Assembly: GCA_963664595.2 (NCBI GenBank)
Contig: CAXXOK010000007.1
Location: forward strand, 186,001-250,000
Reading direction: 5' to 3'
DNA from: CAXXOK01 sp963664595
GTDB taxonomy: Bacteria > Bacillota > Clostridia > Christensenellales > Aristaeellaceae
DNA: 64,000 bases
The stretch's first letter is position 1; every line of letters begins with the position of its first letter. The notes under the pieces were generated by a model, which searched no databases, had not been told where the DNA came from, and worked only from the letters and a program-made list of their open reading frames with translations. Shown here piece by piece: positions 7,810 to 15,938 of the stretch. The translations under genes were made by a program, and so were the position numbers.

Positions 7810-10098
7810 CTATTCAAAATTCTTAATGATATTTTCTAACCACTTCATAGATTCTCGGAAAGCACCAAACTCCTCATCCGTCCAGTTTTTCGAATCATTT
7901 TCATATCCATGCGCCGGTGCTCGGCGGCTAAAATTTATAACATTTAAATGTTGTTTAATAACGACTACATTTTCTCCTTGAAATATGTTAGTAAAATACT
8001 GGAAGTTTTTTAATATAACGTCTCTCAGCACGGATAAAAACAGACCATTATTCACACTAGGATCGAAAAGTTCGGAATAATCCAATTTCTCAGCATCTTT
8101 TACATATCGGCTTGAAGCAGGATTATTCTCCATCGCATCTATAATGATTTCCTTTGCATTTACTATCCCAACAACAGCCAAAAGTATCTGTCTAATGAGT
8201 TTGCGTAATATCACTTCTGCATTATTACACCGAAGTTGAATTTCTGTATTTTTCGCTGTTGCATCAAGCCCCTCAACTTCAAACTGATATTGCCCTTGTA
8301 GAAAACGCTTTACTGTTTCAAATTTAATAGCATACTTTCCTTGATTGCAATCAATAAGTCCATATCCGAGTAAATGCATTAGCGAATTATGGTCTTGAGT
8401 ACTTGCAATCAGATCATCACCTTGAGTTGCTAATATTTTCAAGACACCATATTCTAATGGAAAGCTCTCTTGGAGTATCAGTAGAATCATTGCATAGAAA
8501 CCTTGAGCATCAGTACTTTTCTCAAAAGCTGGACGTACTCGTTCATAAATAGCAAGCGATACTTCTAAAGGACGAGTAAGATTTTGCTTTTGAATATATT
8601 GATTGATTCTTTTGCACAACAGTCGAATCAAGTATGGATGTCCTCCACAATCACAAGTGATTTTTGCGCTTATTTGTTCAGAAAAGCTTATACCCATATA
8701 TCCACCTAGAGTATTGATCATTGTACTCGTATTATCAATGCTAAAGGGAGGTAAATATGCCCCTTGATTCGACTGAGAAAGCTGTCCGAACATTGGATTT
8801 GTTTTATTATATCCACTTATATTTATGCTTGGACATTCATTGATAATTGGATTTGTACCGGCAATCACAATAGAGATATGTGAGGGATATTTAAGGCAAT
8901 AACCACGAACAGCATTCCAAAAAGCAATAAAAGCCTTTCCATTTTTCCAATCATCGATTGCTTCCATCGATCCAAATGTTATGTATTCTATCTCATCAAA
9001 CATTAAAATAATAGGTCTTGGTTGAATCGACAAGCATCTATTCATATCTTCTTCAAAGAAAATAGATGCATTCTCTTTGTATTCATCTTCCTTATGCAAA
9101 TCTACTTTTAAATTAAGAAGTATTCGGACATCATCTACCAACTTAAATAGTGCCTTCGACCAGCTTAATCTTGCCAGCTCGCTATTACAAGGGATATATG
9201 CAGATATGTATTCTTCTTGATCCAGAAGTCTTCTTATGGCATACAACAAAGAAGTTTTCCCGCTTCTTCTTAAGCCAAAAACGCCACAGTGTGCGTTGCA
9301 CTTACATTTTGTTGTAATATCTTGTGCAAAATCTCGTCTTCCAAAGAAGAAGATATCTTCTTCTATCGGCTTGGATTCGTAAAACAGATCAACGTCAAAT
9401 AAATACTTTTTAAACCTGTTTTTAATTTCGATATCATTAGTATTATTTCGAACAAACTCATAATAAGAAAATGGAATAATTATTGAGTTAAGGTTAGTAT
9501 CTTTAAGTAACTCAGCTATTTTATATTCAATTTGACTATCGTTACTTATCAAAACATAGCAACCTCGTTCTAGCCGTAGTTTTGATTCGATCTTTTTCAC
9601 GACAATTGATGATGCATCCAAAGAACGTGGTTCAAACTCGACATAATCAGAAAAGACAACGATCAATTCACGCGACAGCTTAAAAAAAGTTGAAAAATAC
9701 GGTGTCGGCTTTATCAAGCAATATCTGTAGGTGCTTCCACTAACTTTAAATTGGGAACCACCGTTTGTTACATAGAATGTATCTTTTAAAACGTCTATGA
9801 CCATTTTTTCCTCAGAATTGAAATGATCCAGTGTAACATTTGGGTTGATACCTGGAGTAACCTCAGCTTGTGATGAACTTGACATAGATACTGCTCTTTT
9901 TCTAACATTAACTGCTAATTCATATCTTTGGTTATCTCTCCTAGGCAATTTTTCAAATTCTACACCATCTCCCTCATCTATCTGACGTATATTACAGTTT
10001 AATAAACTTCTAGCATTAAAATAATAGTATTGCATATCCTCTCCATAGATCAAACCGCTATTAGGATTTTTGTATATCTCGTGAATATTGCCTTTCAT
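7810..10098 (-). CDS. Cold-shock-like / AAA (STAND-like) ATPase / HEPN protein, candidate defence effector
   Basis: 762 aa. The start at 10098 follows GGAGGAGG; the longer frame to 10239 lacks one. Residues 1-70 resemble a cold-shock fold (GLIYGEDMQYYYFNARSLL.. DEGDGVEFEK.. ELAVNVRKR). Residues about 105-215 are an unrecognised alpha/beta region. FFGRRDF at 251-257 and Walker A GLRRSGKTS at 275-283 open an ORC/STAND-type P-loop domain with Walker B IILMFDEIEYI (363-373), sensor IAGTNP, and CGGHPYLIRLLC near 484. Residues about 628-757 are helical and end with RRAPAH, an Rx4H motif (R725, H730) as in HEPN ribonucleases. I infer a nucleotide-switched RNase that halts growth on phage attack. It is by far the largest gene of element A and AT-rich. 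Domain limits are by eye. Confidence 0.7.
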   Translation of the reverse strand: MKGNIHEIYKNPNSGLIYGEDMQYYYFNARSLLNCNIRQIDEGDGVEFEKLPRRDNQRYELAVNVRKRAVSMSSSSQAEVTPGINPNVTLDHFNSEEKMVIDVLKDTFYVTNGGSQFKVSGSTYRYCLIKPTPYFSTFFKLSRELIVVFSDYVEFEPRSLDASSIVVKKIESKLRLERGCYVLISNDSQIEYKIAELLKDTNLNSIIIPFSYYEFVRNNTNDIEIKNRFKKYLFDVDLFYESKPIEEDIFFFGRRDFAQDITTKCKCNAHCGVFGLRRSGKTSLLYAIRRLLDQEEYISAYIPCNSELARLSWSKALFKLVDDVRILLNLKVDLHKEDEYKENASIFFEEDMNRCLSIQPRPIILMFDEIEYITFGSMEAIDDWKNGKAFIAFWNAVRGYCLKYPSHISIVIAGTNPIINECPSINISGYNKTNPMFGQLSQSNQGAYLPPFSIDNTSTMINTLGGYMGISFSEQISAKITCDCGGHPYLIRLLCKRINQYIQKQNLTRPLEVSLAIYERVRPAFEKSTDAQGFYAMILLILQESFPLEYGVLKILATQGDDLIASTQDHNSLMHLLGYGLIDCNQGKYAIKFETVKRFLQGQYQFEVEGLDATAKNTEIQLRCNNAEVILRKLIRQILLAVVGIVNAKEIIIDAMENNPASSRYVKDAEKLDYSELFDPSVNNGLFLSVLRDVILKNFQYFTNIFQGENVVVIKQHLNVINFSRRAPAHGYENDSKNWTDEEFGAFRESMKWLENIIKNFE

Positions 10099-10351
10099 AT
10101 CAATACCTCCTCCTACAATATAGAACATTTTCCAAAGTATATAATTTAACCAATGTTCATTACAATACAACTTAATATGTAAGTGTATATAATATAGCAC
10201 TTTCCATATGATATTCAAAGCAGTATCTACAGTTTGCATTATTCAACTAATGTGCCAATCAGCTCAGAAAAAGAGAAGAAAACAGCATTTGTACTATCAG
10301 TAGTGCACCATTTGCGGCCATTGACTATATATAGTATTCACAATAAAATTA

Positions 10352-10380
10352 AAGCCACAATATATTGTATATTGTGGCTT
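10352..10380 (-). terminator. Terminator-like hairpin at the element A/prophage junction
   Basis: A perfect 13-bp stem (AAGCCACAATATA and complement, loop TTG). Minus-strand continuation is TTTAATTTTA. It ends one base before the ssrA-end copy at 10382. Confidence 0.65.
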
Positions 10381-10381
10381 A

Positions 10382-10407
10382 TGGTGGAGATGAGGGGAGT
10401 CGAACCC
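10382..10407. repeat. attL of the prophage (copy of the ssrA 3' end)
   Basis: 26 bases identical to 45218-45243, beginning TGGTGGAGATGAGG and ending CGAACCC. Sequence diverges on both sides. It is the left end of the prophage and the right end of element A. Confidence 0.88.
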
Positions 10408-10510
10408 AAACCGGCTATTTTTTAACATTGGGTGTTCGTTCCGAATCGTAGGTAATACAAAGGTTTCTTCCACTATTGTGGAAAGATAAAACTACCGTGC
10501 CGGACAGCAA

Positions 10511-10531
10511 AGTGCGGCATAAGTGCGGCAT
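10511..10531 (+). repeat. Left paired AGTGCGGCAT repeats (putative integrase arm sites)
   Basis: Copies at 10511-10520 and 10522-10531. The same decamer occurs twice near the right end (45148-45157 and 45160-45169), all in the same orientation, which suits arm-type integrase binding sites. Confidence 0.6.
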
Positions 10532-10570
10532 TTTTCAAATACAAGCATTATCCATTAGTCAGGTGCACAA

Positions 10571-10599
10571 GAAGGGTTCAAGTCCTGTTTCCCGCACCA
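10571..10599 (+). other. tRNA 3'-end-like fragment
   Basis: Contains GGGTTCAAGTCC followed by TGTTTCCCGCACCA, resembling a T-arm plus acceptor strand and CCA. The T-stem pairs poorly and no 5' half is present upstream, so it is not a functional tRNA. It may be the captured end of a tRNA gene from an earlier integration site. Confidence 0.5.
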
Positions 10600-10732
10600 A
10601 AGAGAAAGCACTCAGATATCCTGAGAACCATTGACGGTAACGGTACCTTCTGGACTTTGTAGTCTGGTGTTTCCATTCAACAAAAAAGCACCATATTTCT
10701 ACGATGCTCTTGTCTCGCTCGGAAATTAAGCG

Positions 10733-12232
10733 TTATTCTTTTACCCAAACTGTTATACTCTTCCTTAATGCCACCCGTCCAAATTTGGCCATTTGTTGAC
10801 TGCTATTACCTTTTTGCTGCTTCAAAGCATACACTTTCTTGACTTTAAAACCAAACTGTTCAGCAAATGATGAGCTTAAAAAATCCACAGGAATCACCTC
10901 ACCACCATAACGAACATTGTCATTTACGAAAGCAACCGTTGCTCCCTTTTTGCATATTCTATAAAGCTCAGCATAAATAAAAGCAAGCTCTGTAAAATAC
11001 CCTTCAACCATTCGAACCACACCATTATTATTCAAATCGCCATGTTCTTTTCTAATAGCTAAAGCATTCATAACTTCAACAAAGGCTTCATTTTCTTTAA
11101 TCAACCCAGAAATATAAGCATAGCGTTCAGATTGTCCTATCGAGTCATAGAAGGATTTGAGCACATCCGCTTTTGAACGACTTTCAACAGTGCAAGAGAG
11201 AAGGTCCTGTCGCATTGTTTTCAGTTTCTCTTCATCCACGCCAAGATATACAAGTTCAAGGGCATATGTCCTAGTGTAATCGTATCTATTACAATACGGT
11301 GGTGATGTGATCACTCCCTTCAATATACTATCTTGTAATCTGGGTATCTCATATAACACGCTATTTGCCATATAATCAATTGTTGCTAGGCTTCTGTCGA
11401 CACTATTTTTTTGAATAACTGCAATATCACTTGCAACATGCTCCATCTCTGCAATGATTGTGTTTTTTGCATCTAATATAGTTTCTCTAACATGCTTTGG
11501 AGGCAATGGCTTTTGACCTTTTGATTTTCGAATTTCATTTACTTCCTGGACTTTTTCCGAACGACAATCCCATCCAAGATATTGACCAGATTTTGTGGTA
11601 TAGCTGATTCTTTCAAGCGAATTAATTATACTTAATGTTAATAGGTTTTTTGCAATGTCAGAATATTTCGAGTTATCTCTCCATTCTGAAATAAATGCTA
11701 AATAACGATTGTTATGTTTTGGATAAGCACCTTTTGTAATCGTAATATAAGGTGAGGTTTTTAAATAATCATTAGGCATCTCAAGAGCACGAATATCGTT
11801 AATCATTTGGTGAATCTCAGATAAATCATATTTGAGGGCATTGGCTTTTGCATTGATAGATATAGCTGATATAGGTAAAATATCGTACCCTATGCTGTTG
11901 AAGCCTCGCATTTGACAAACCAATGCAGTTGTTCCAGAGCCCATGAAAGGGTCCATTACAAGGTCACCTTCTGTGGCACCCATTTCATCCAGCAATAGGT
12001 TGACCAAATCCGCCGAAAAACCTTCCTTGTATTTCAGCCAACTGTGAAGAACATCTTTCTTGCTAAGCTGATAGCTAACGCTTTGACGATTAAATTTATC
12101 TGTTATTTCGAGGACTTCGGAAAAATGCTCTTCAAGTTTTCGACGAGCGGACTCAGGACATAATCCATCGGCCGAAAAGTTATCAACAAGATAGTTTTCA
12201 ATCGGTGTAGTAAAAAAAGCTAACTGTTCCAT
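10733..12232 (-). CDS. DNA methyltransferase of a type II restriction-modification system (N4-cytosine type likely)
   Basis: 499 aa. AdoMet motif DPFMGSGTT at about residues 94-102 precedes the catalytic TSPPYCNRYDY at about 308-318, which is the alpha-class order. The TSPPY form is typical of N4-cytosine enzymes such as M.AvaI. Its start lies 10 bp after the stop of the endonuclease, so both are one unit. It protects the host DNA from that nuclease. AT-rich relative to the phage core and at the far left end of the prophage, consistent with late acquisition. Confidence 0.85.
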   Translation of the reverse strand: MEQLAFFTTPIENYLVDNFSADGLCPESARRKLEEHFSEVLEITDKFNRQSVSYQLSKKDVLHSWLKYKEGFSADLVNLLLDEMGATEGDLVMDPFMGSGTTALVCQMRGFNSIGYDILPISAISINAKANALKYDLSEIHQMINDIRALEMPNDYLKTSPYITITKGAYPKHNNRYLAFISEWRDNSKYSDIAKNLLTLSIINSLERISYTTKSGQYLGWDCRSEKVQEVNEIRKSKGQKPLPPKHVRETILDAKNTIIAEMEHVASDIAVIQKNSVDRSLATIDYMANSVLYEIPRLQDSILKGVITSPPYCNRYDYTRTYALELVYLGVDEEKLKTMRQDLLSCTVESRSKADVLKSFYDSIGQSERYAYISGLIKENEAFVEVMNALAIRKEHGDLNNNGVVRMVEGYFTELAFIYAELYRICKKGATVAFVNDNVRYGGEVIPVDFLSSSFAEQFGFKVKKVYALKQQKGNSSQQMAKFGRVALRKSITVWVKE

Positions 12233-12241
12233 TCGTACCCC

Positions 12242-13195
12242 TTATAATTCAATAAGCCAGTTGCAATAATCAACGAGCTGATCGTTATTTGTTAGGTTGG
12301 CTGCATTTGTAATGGTGCCGGTCGTGAGTTGCTCGAATATTTCAATGGACATTGCTTTTTCAATGGCGGCCCCGACAAATGATGTTAGTACAGAATGACC
12401 TGCCGAAGAGTAGCTTGTACGGATTCTATTAAGGGCAGTATTAGCTGTTTTCCAGTGTTCGTCCGCCCCTGCTGGGTCGATGCCTCCTTTTAATTCTCCA
12501 AGCATAATTGCGGTTGTTGGATTTACCTTTGCAATCTTACCCTCATCAAATGCAGCTCTTGATGCATTGAACAAACAAATGTCAACATTCTTTTTCACTG
12601 TTGAAATTGTCATGTTGAAGCCTAAACACCGTTTCCCATTCTGATTTTCCCAAGACATTGCCTTTATATTCTTTTCAATGTCGGTATCATCGGCAGGTTT
12701 TACCTTCCACGAAAATATTGCTGAACCCTTATCGACCCATAAATAATCGAGGCCACGAACAGCCATACACGAAAGCAAACATCTAACAAGCTTTTCTTGT
12801 CCCAGTGCGCCGATTCTGTTTCTCATCGTACCACCAACAGCATCGCCTTTTGTTAGAAGAAATCTATATACAGTTTCATCTATATATGCATCTCCAGCAG
12901 GCTTTAAAAATTTATCGATCAATTCTTTTATTACCATTGAATAATCGTCTTCATCTAAATGCTGAAGTGATTTGTCAGATAAGCCTGAGGCCGTTAGCAT
13001 AAAGGGTCTAATCTGTGCCATACGCAAAAAATCATCTGGTCCAGTCGTATGCGCTACCATAGCCTTAAAGGCCAGGGCTTGCTTCACATACGGGTCGCCA
13101 ACCATGTTTTTTTCAAGCGCGATTGCTAAAAATCCCGCACGAGTTTGCTCGTGGGTTGTAACAAGATCTGATGCTAATGTGATAAATTTATTCAT
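12242..13195 (-). CDS. Type II restriction endonuclease, AvaI/BsoBI-like
   Basis: 317 aa, close to the ~315-323 aa of AvaI and BsoBI. A PD-(D/E)xK core is visible: D205 in KKNVDICLF, then E234-L-K236 in MLGELKGGIDPAGADEHWK. BsoBI uses D212, E240 and K242 with the same spacing, so I infer cleavage at CYCGRG-like sites. It is first gene of the pair with the methyltransferase. The family call rests on memory of the BsoBI active site; the site specificity is inference. Confidence 0.65.
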   Translation of the reverse strand: MNKFITLASDLVTTHEQTRAGFLAIALEKNMVGDPYVKQALAFKAMVAHTTGPDDFLRMAQIRPFMLTASGLSDKSLQHLDEDDYSMVIKELIDKFLKPAGDAYIDETVYRFLLTKGDAVGGTMRNRIGALGQEKLVRCLLSCMAVRGLDYLWVDKGSAIFSWKVKPADDTDIEKNIKAMSWENQNGKRCLGFNMTISTVKKNVDICLFNASRAAFDEGKIAKVNPTTAIMLGELKGGIDPAGADEHWKTANTALNRIRTSYSSAGHSVLTSFVGAAIEKAMSIEIFEQLTTGTITNAANLTNNDQLVDYCNWLIEL

Positions 13196-13375
13196 ATCGT
13201 CTCCTCTACGGAATGGTTAAATGGAACGTATTTAATTATCCACTTGATCATCTTGTTTACGCCGTTTCATCCATAAAAAGCATTAATCTCCTTGTTTATC
13301 ACTTACAATCTATTCTATTATCTCATACAGAATACGTATAATGCAACCCCAAAGAACTGCATGGTAACATAGAAA

Positions 13376-13405
13376 ACCCCCGACAAGCATCAGCCTGCCG
13401 GGGGT
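13376..13405 (-). terminator. Terminator of the prophage late operon
   Basis: Stem ACCCCCG/CGGGGGT closing a 16-base loop, followed on the minus strand by TTTTCT. It lies just after the holin stop (13412). The ~215 bp from here to the restriction gene has no gene. Confidence 0.75.
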
Positions 13406-13411
13406 CACTAT

Positions 13412-13876
13412 CTATTCGCTTTTTTCAGTTTTAGGTGTACTCTCAGCACCACTCGCTTCGTCCTCACTCAGTTTCTCGCGAAACATCTCCTGCAGTTTCT
13501 TCGGAAACGGCACCCCGGCGATCGTCAGGTTCTCCATAATGGAGATCCCTTCGTTGGCAATGTAAAACCAGCAGACAAGATCCCGCACTACCGTGGTTCC
13601 CGTCCCCGCTGCCCGGTCGAGCAGTGCTGCCAGCAGCACCACCATAATCATCAAGCCCTTGCGCAGCAGCCCCTGCACGCCTACCTTGCTGGACAGGCCT
13701 CCGGTATCGGATTTCAGGCTCTTTCCCATAGCCCCAACGGCTATGCCGCTGAGATAATCCACAGCCATGAAACAGAGAAACACGGTCAAAATCCAATCCC
13801 ACCCTCCCAGCACCGATGCGACCGTACCCCCGACCGCAATCGCCGCTTTTAGCATTTTATCCCATGCAGTTTCCAT
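13412..13876 (-). CDS. Phage holin (toxin secretion/phage lysis holin family)
   Basis: 154 aa. Hydrophobic segments at roughly residues 10-30, 32-52 and 75-95 (ILTVFLCFMAVDYLSGIAVG; LMIMVVLLAALLD) with the conserved D-Y-x-(S/T)-G turn of this holin family, then a charged C-terminal tail. It opens the membrane for the endolysin. The start METAW at 13876 is better spaced from AAAGGA than the ATG at 13888. Last gene of the late operon. Confidence 0.85.
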   Translation of the reverse strand: METAWDKMLKAAIAVGGTVASVLGGWDWILTVFLCFMAVDYLSGIAVGAMGKSLKSDTGGLSSKVGVQGLLRKGLMIMVVLLAALLDRAAGTGTTVVRDLVCWFYIANEGISIMENLTIAGVPFPKKLQEMFREKLSEDEASGAESTPKTEKSE

Positions 13877-13892
13877 GATATAACCCATCCTT

Positions 13893-14660
13893 TCAGATTC
13901 CCAATTCTTTGTTGTCCAGCATCACCTTGCACCGGTCACAGGCGACCTCATAGTAATAGTCCGATAGCTCAATCCCCGTAATATCGTAGCCCTCCAGCAT
14001 TGCAGCTTCTTCAGCTGAACCGGATCCCATAAAGGGATCCAGCACCTTGCCGCCTGCCGGGCATATCCGCAGCAGCTGCCGGAGAAGCTGCACCGGCTTT
14101 TCCGTCTGGTGCCGTCGTGCTTTCGCCGCTGGTGCTGTGCATTGGTAAGCGCCCGGCAGCACACCCACGCCGCGGTCTGCGGGCATGTTGCCCTTGGAAC
14201 CCCATACGATGAATTCAGCCTGCTGCCGGAACCTGCCGCGCTGCGGCCGGCAGTTGAGCTTATCCCAGGGAACAACGCCGCGCCAGCTCCATCCGGCCCA
14301 TTGCAAAGCATCCGTTGTGCTTGGCATCTGGCGCCAGTCCGTAAACAGCATTACGACAGCTCCGTCCTTGGATAAATCAAAGGCAAGGCTCAGCCAGTGC
14401 TGCATCCAGTGTGTCCATGAACGCTGATCCTGTGCGTCACCAATGAAGTCAGGTAATGCGCTGCCTTTTGCGTATTTCTTGCTTGTGCCCTGTTGTTTAC
14501 CGGAAAGGTTTCCTGCACCCGATGCATAAGGTGGATCGGCAAGTATTAAATCATAATTGGCATCCTCCTTTCTGTATTGCTGCATTTCCCGCAATATCTG
14601 CACCGAATCACCATGAAGCAATTCGGTGCGTGCTGTTCCCAGCTGGTAAGTTCTCCCCAT
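13893..14660 (-). CDS. Phage DNA methyltransferase (DPPY, beta-class order)
   Basis: 255 aa. The catalytic motif LILADPPYASGAGN near residue 42 comes before the AdoMet motif DPFMGSGSAEEAA near 210, the order of beta-class N6-adenine or N4-cytosine enzymes; DPPY favours N6-adenine. No matching nuclease is adjacent, so it is probably an orphan anti-restriction methylase. Position between endolysin and holin is unusual. It is GC-rich like the phage core, unlike the restriction-modification pair, so it belongs to the phage backbone. Confidence 0.8.
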   Translation of the reverse strand: MGRTYQLGTARTELLHGDSVQILREMQQYRKEDANYDLILADPPYASGAGNLSGKQQGTSKKYAKGSALPDFIGDAQDQRSWTHWMQHWLSLAFDLSKDGAVVMLFTDWRQMPSTTDALQWAGWSWRGVVPWDKLNCRPQRGRFRQQAEFIVWGSKGNMPADRGVGVLPGAYQCTAPAAKARRHQTEKPVQLLRQLLRICPAGGKVLDPFMGSGSAEEAAMLEGYDITGIELSDYYYEVACDRCKVMLDNKELGI

Positions 14661-14699
14661 GAAACGCTATCTCTCCTTATTTGTCAGAACCGATGCTTT

Positions 14700-15515
14700 C
14701 TACGCCGCCTTGTTGTTCGCCGCCGCAATCAGCGCATCCCAGGTATACTCGCCGACCACACCGTCCGCATCAAGACCGTACGTGATCTGGAAGTCAATCA
14801 CAGCCGCTTTGGTCGCCGGGCCGAATTCACCATCAATGTTCAGCTGCGGCTCGGCGCCAGCAAGGTTCAACGCGGTCTGCACAGCACGTACACCATTGCC
14901 CTTATCTTTGTACTGCCAACGGAATTTGGAGTACTTTGTGCTGAAAGAGTGCGTTTCGATGGTGGTTTCAGGAGCAGTATCATTGTCTGTATCAGATACC
15001 GTACCAACCAGCCCAGCGAGTACAGTTTCCACCGCATCCGAGTAAACCGCGTGCTTATCAAAGCCGACCATATTCCAGCCGCCGCTGATTGATTTTCCCT
15101 TGTAGTTGCTCTCGATCACTTTGCCCTTGCCGGCCGATGCGGCAATGGAAGTTTTCCCGGTCCACAGCCCCATGTGGGAAGCATTGCCCTTGCCGTCCGC
15201 CTTGTACTTGTCCGGCTCGCCGCCGTCCTGTTCAAGGATAAACAGCGTCGCGCCTGCGGGAGTTTCCCCGAATAATTCCTTGGCCTTCTCCGGCGTGCAG
15301 GTGTACCGCATGGCACGGAAATGCGCGTTGCTCCCTGCCAGATCCATTTCAGATTTCGGGACGCCTGCCTGGATGAAGCAGTACTCCACAAGCCCCTGGC
15401 AATCCATGCCGGTCAGGCTCATGCCGCCCGCGGTGTAGGGGATCGTGTTCTTTTTGATGTACGATAGCAGTGTATTTGCTTGCGCAATCACTCCTGCGAT
15501 TCCTACCTGTGTCAT
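14700..15515 (-). CDS. Endolysin, NlpC/P60-like with peptidoglycan-binding domain
   Basis: 271 aa. The N-terminal cysteine peptidase has the nucleophile in GMDCQGLVEYC and a histidine in GNASHMGLWTG. From about residue 205 there is a PG_binding_1 repeat (VRAVQTALNLAG.. IDGEFGPATKAAVIDFQ.. LDADGVVGEYTWDAL). It cleaves peptide bonds of the cell wall at lysis. No signal peptide, as expected with a separate holin. Confidence 0.85.
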   Translation of the reverse strand: MTQVGIAGVIAQANTLLSYIKKNTIPYTAGGMSLTGMDCQGLVEYCFIQAGVPKSEMDLAGSNAHFRAMRYTCTPEKAKELFGETPAGATLFILEQDGGEPDKYKADGKGNASHMGLWTGKTSIAASAGKGKVIESNYKGKSISGGWNMVGFDKHAVYSDAVETVLAGLVGTVSDTDNDTAPETTIETHSFSTKYSKFRWQYKDKGNGVRAVQTALNLAGAEPQLNIDGEFGPATKAAVIDFQITYGLDADGVVGEYTWDALIAAANNKAA

Positions 15516-15517
15516 CG

Positions 15518-15664
15518 TTATTCGCTCCCTTCGCTCAGTCGGTCGGTCAGCTCGGTATATTCGGTCTCCGTCAGCCGTCCCACAGCATAAAAAACGTCGA
15601 GCTTGTCCTGCAGCCCGACGGTGTTGCCCCGCGCAATCATGCGCTCCAGTATGGTATAAAGCAC
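15518..15664 (-). CDS. Small XkdX-like phage protein, 48 aa
   Basis: GTG start at 15664, reading VLYTILERMIARGN.. LDVFYAVGRLTETEYTELTD. GGGGGTG lies upstream and the gene fits exactly between its neighbours (3 bp to the upstream stop, 2 bp to the endolysin start). Size, position and the late L(T/S)xxEYxEL pattern resemble XkdX-type small tail proteins. Confidence 0.65.
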   Translation of the reverse strand: MLYTILERMIARGNTVGLQDKLDVFYAVGRLTETEYTELTDRLSEGSE

Positions 15665-15667
15665 CTG

Positions 15668-15928
15668 TTACACCCCCATTTCCAGCAGTATGTTCTGGTA
15701 CGTCAAATCAACCACCGCGGCGTCCAGCTCCGCGATGGTGGCGTTGGCCTGCTCCAGTGGGGACAGCAGCCTTACCCCGTCCCTAAGGAACACCCCGTCC
15801 GCGTAGGCATCACCAATCCGTACCGGGATATCCCCGGTCAGCACGGCATTGGCAAACTCGTGCGCGTTTCCCTCGTAGATCACCGCGATGTTTACAACGG
15901 TTCCGTTTTCAATCAACGCATAGTTCAT
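15668..15928 (-). CDS. Phage tail-associated small protein (XkdW-like position)
   Basis: 86 aa. N-terminal beta segment (MNYALIENGTVVNIAVI) then GDAYADGVFLRDG and a C-terminal helix that resembles a coiled coil (LEQANATIAELDAAVVDLTYQ). Proteins beginning with YALIENGxVxNI are regularly found after tail-fibre genes; function unsettled. It overlaps neither neighbour and is part of the late operon. Confidence 0.6.
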   Translation of the reverse strand: MNYALIENGTVVNIAVIYEGNAHEFANAVLTGDIPVRIGDAYADGVFLRDGVRLLSPLEQANATIAELDAAVVDLTYQNILLEMGV

Positions 15929-15938
15929 GCTGTCCTCC

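Larger units (their letters stand above)
4741..10405. mobile_element. Element A: integrase-less 5.6-kb insert bounded by ssrA-end repeats
   Basis: It lies between ssrA-end copies at 4741 and 10382. Contents are tandem 12-bp repeats near the left end, an Xis-like HTH protein, two XRE regulators, a membrane-anchored protein, two copies of a short ORF, and a large ATPase. It is markedly AT-rich compared with the host genes on its left. There are no structural phage genes and no recombinase, so it is either a decayed element or a satellite that depends on another integrase, such as that of the neighbouring prophage. Confidence 0.7.
10240..10732. other. Junction between element A and the prophage, no gene
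   Basis: Contains a hairpin (10352-10380), attachment repeat 2 (10382), the left paired AGTGCGGCAT repeats (10511-10531) and a tRNA 3'-end-like stretch (10571-10599). No coding region is supported. Confidence 0.6.

Noticed and set aside
7596..7817. 73-aa minus-strand frame beside the HigA-like gene, considered as a missing toxin
   Set aside because: It overlaps the antitoxin-like gene antisense, has no toxin motif and no ribosome site.
10571..10599. A functional tRNA gene
   Set aside because: Only the 3' part is present and the T-stem pairs badly; no D or anticodon arm upstream.
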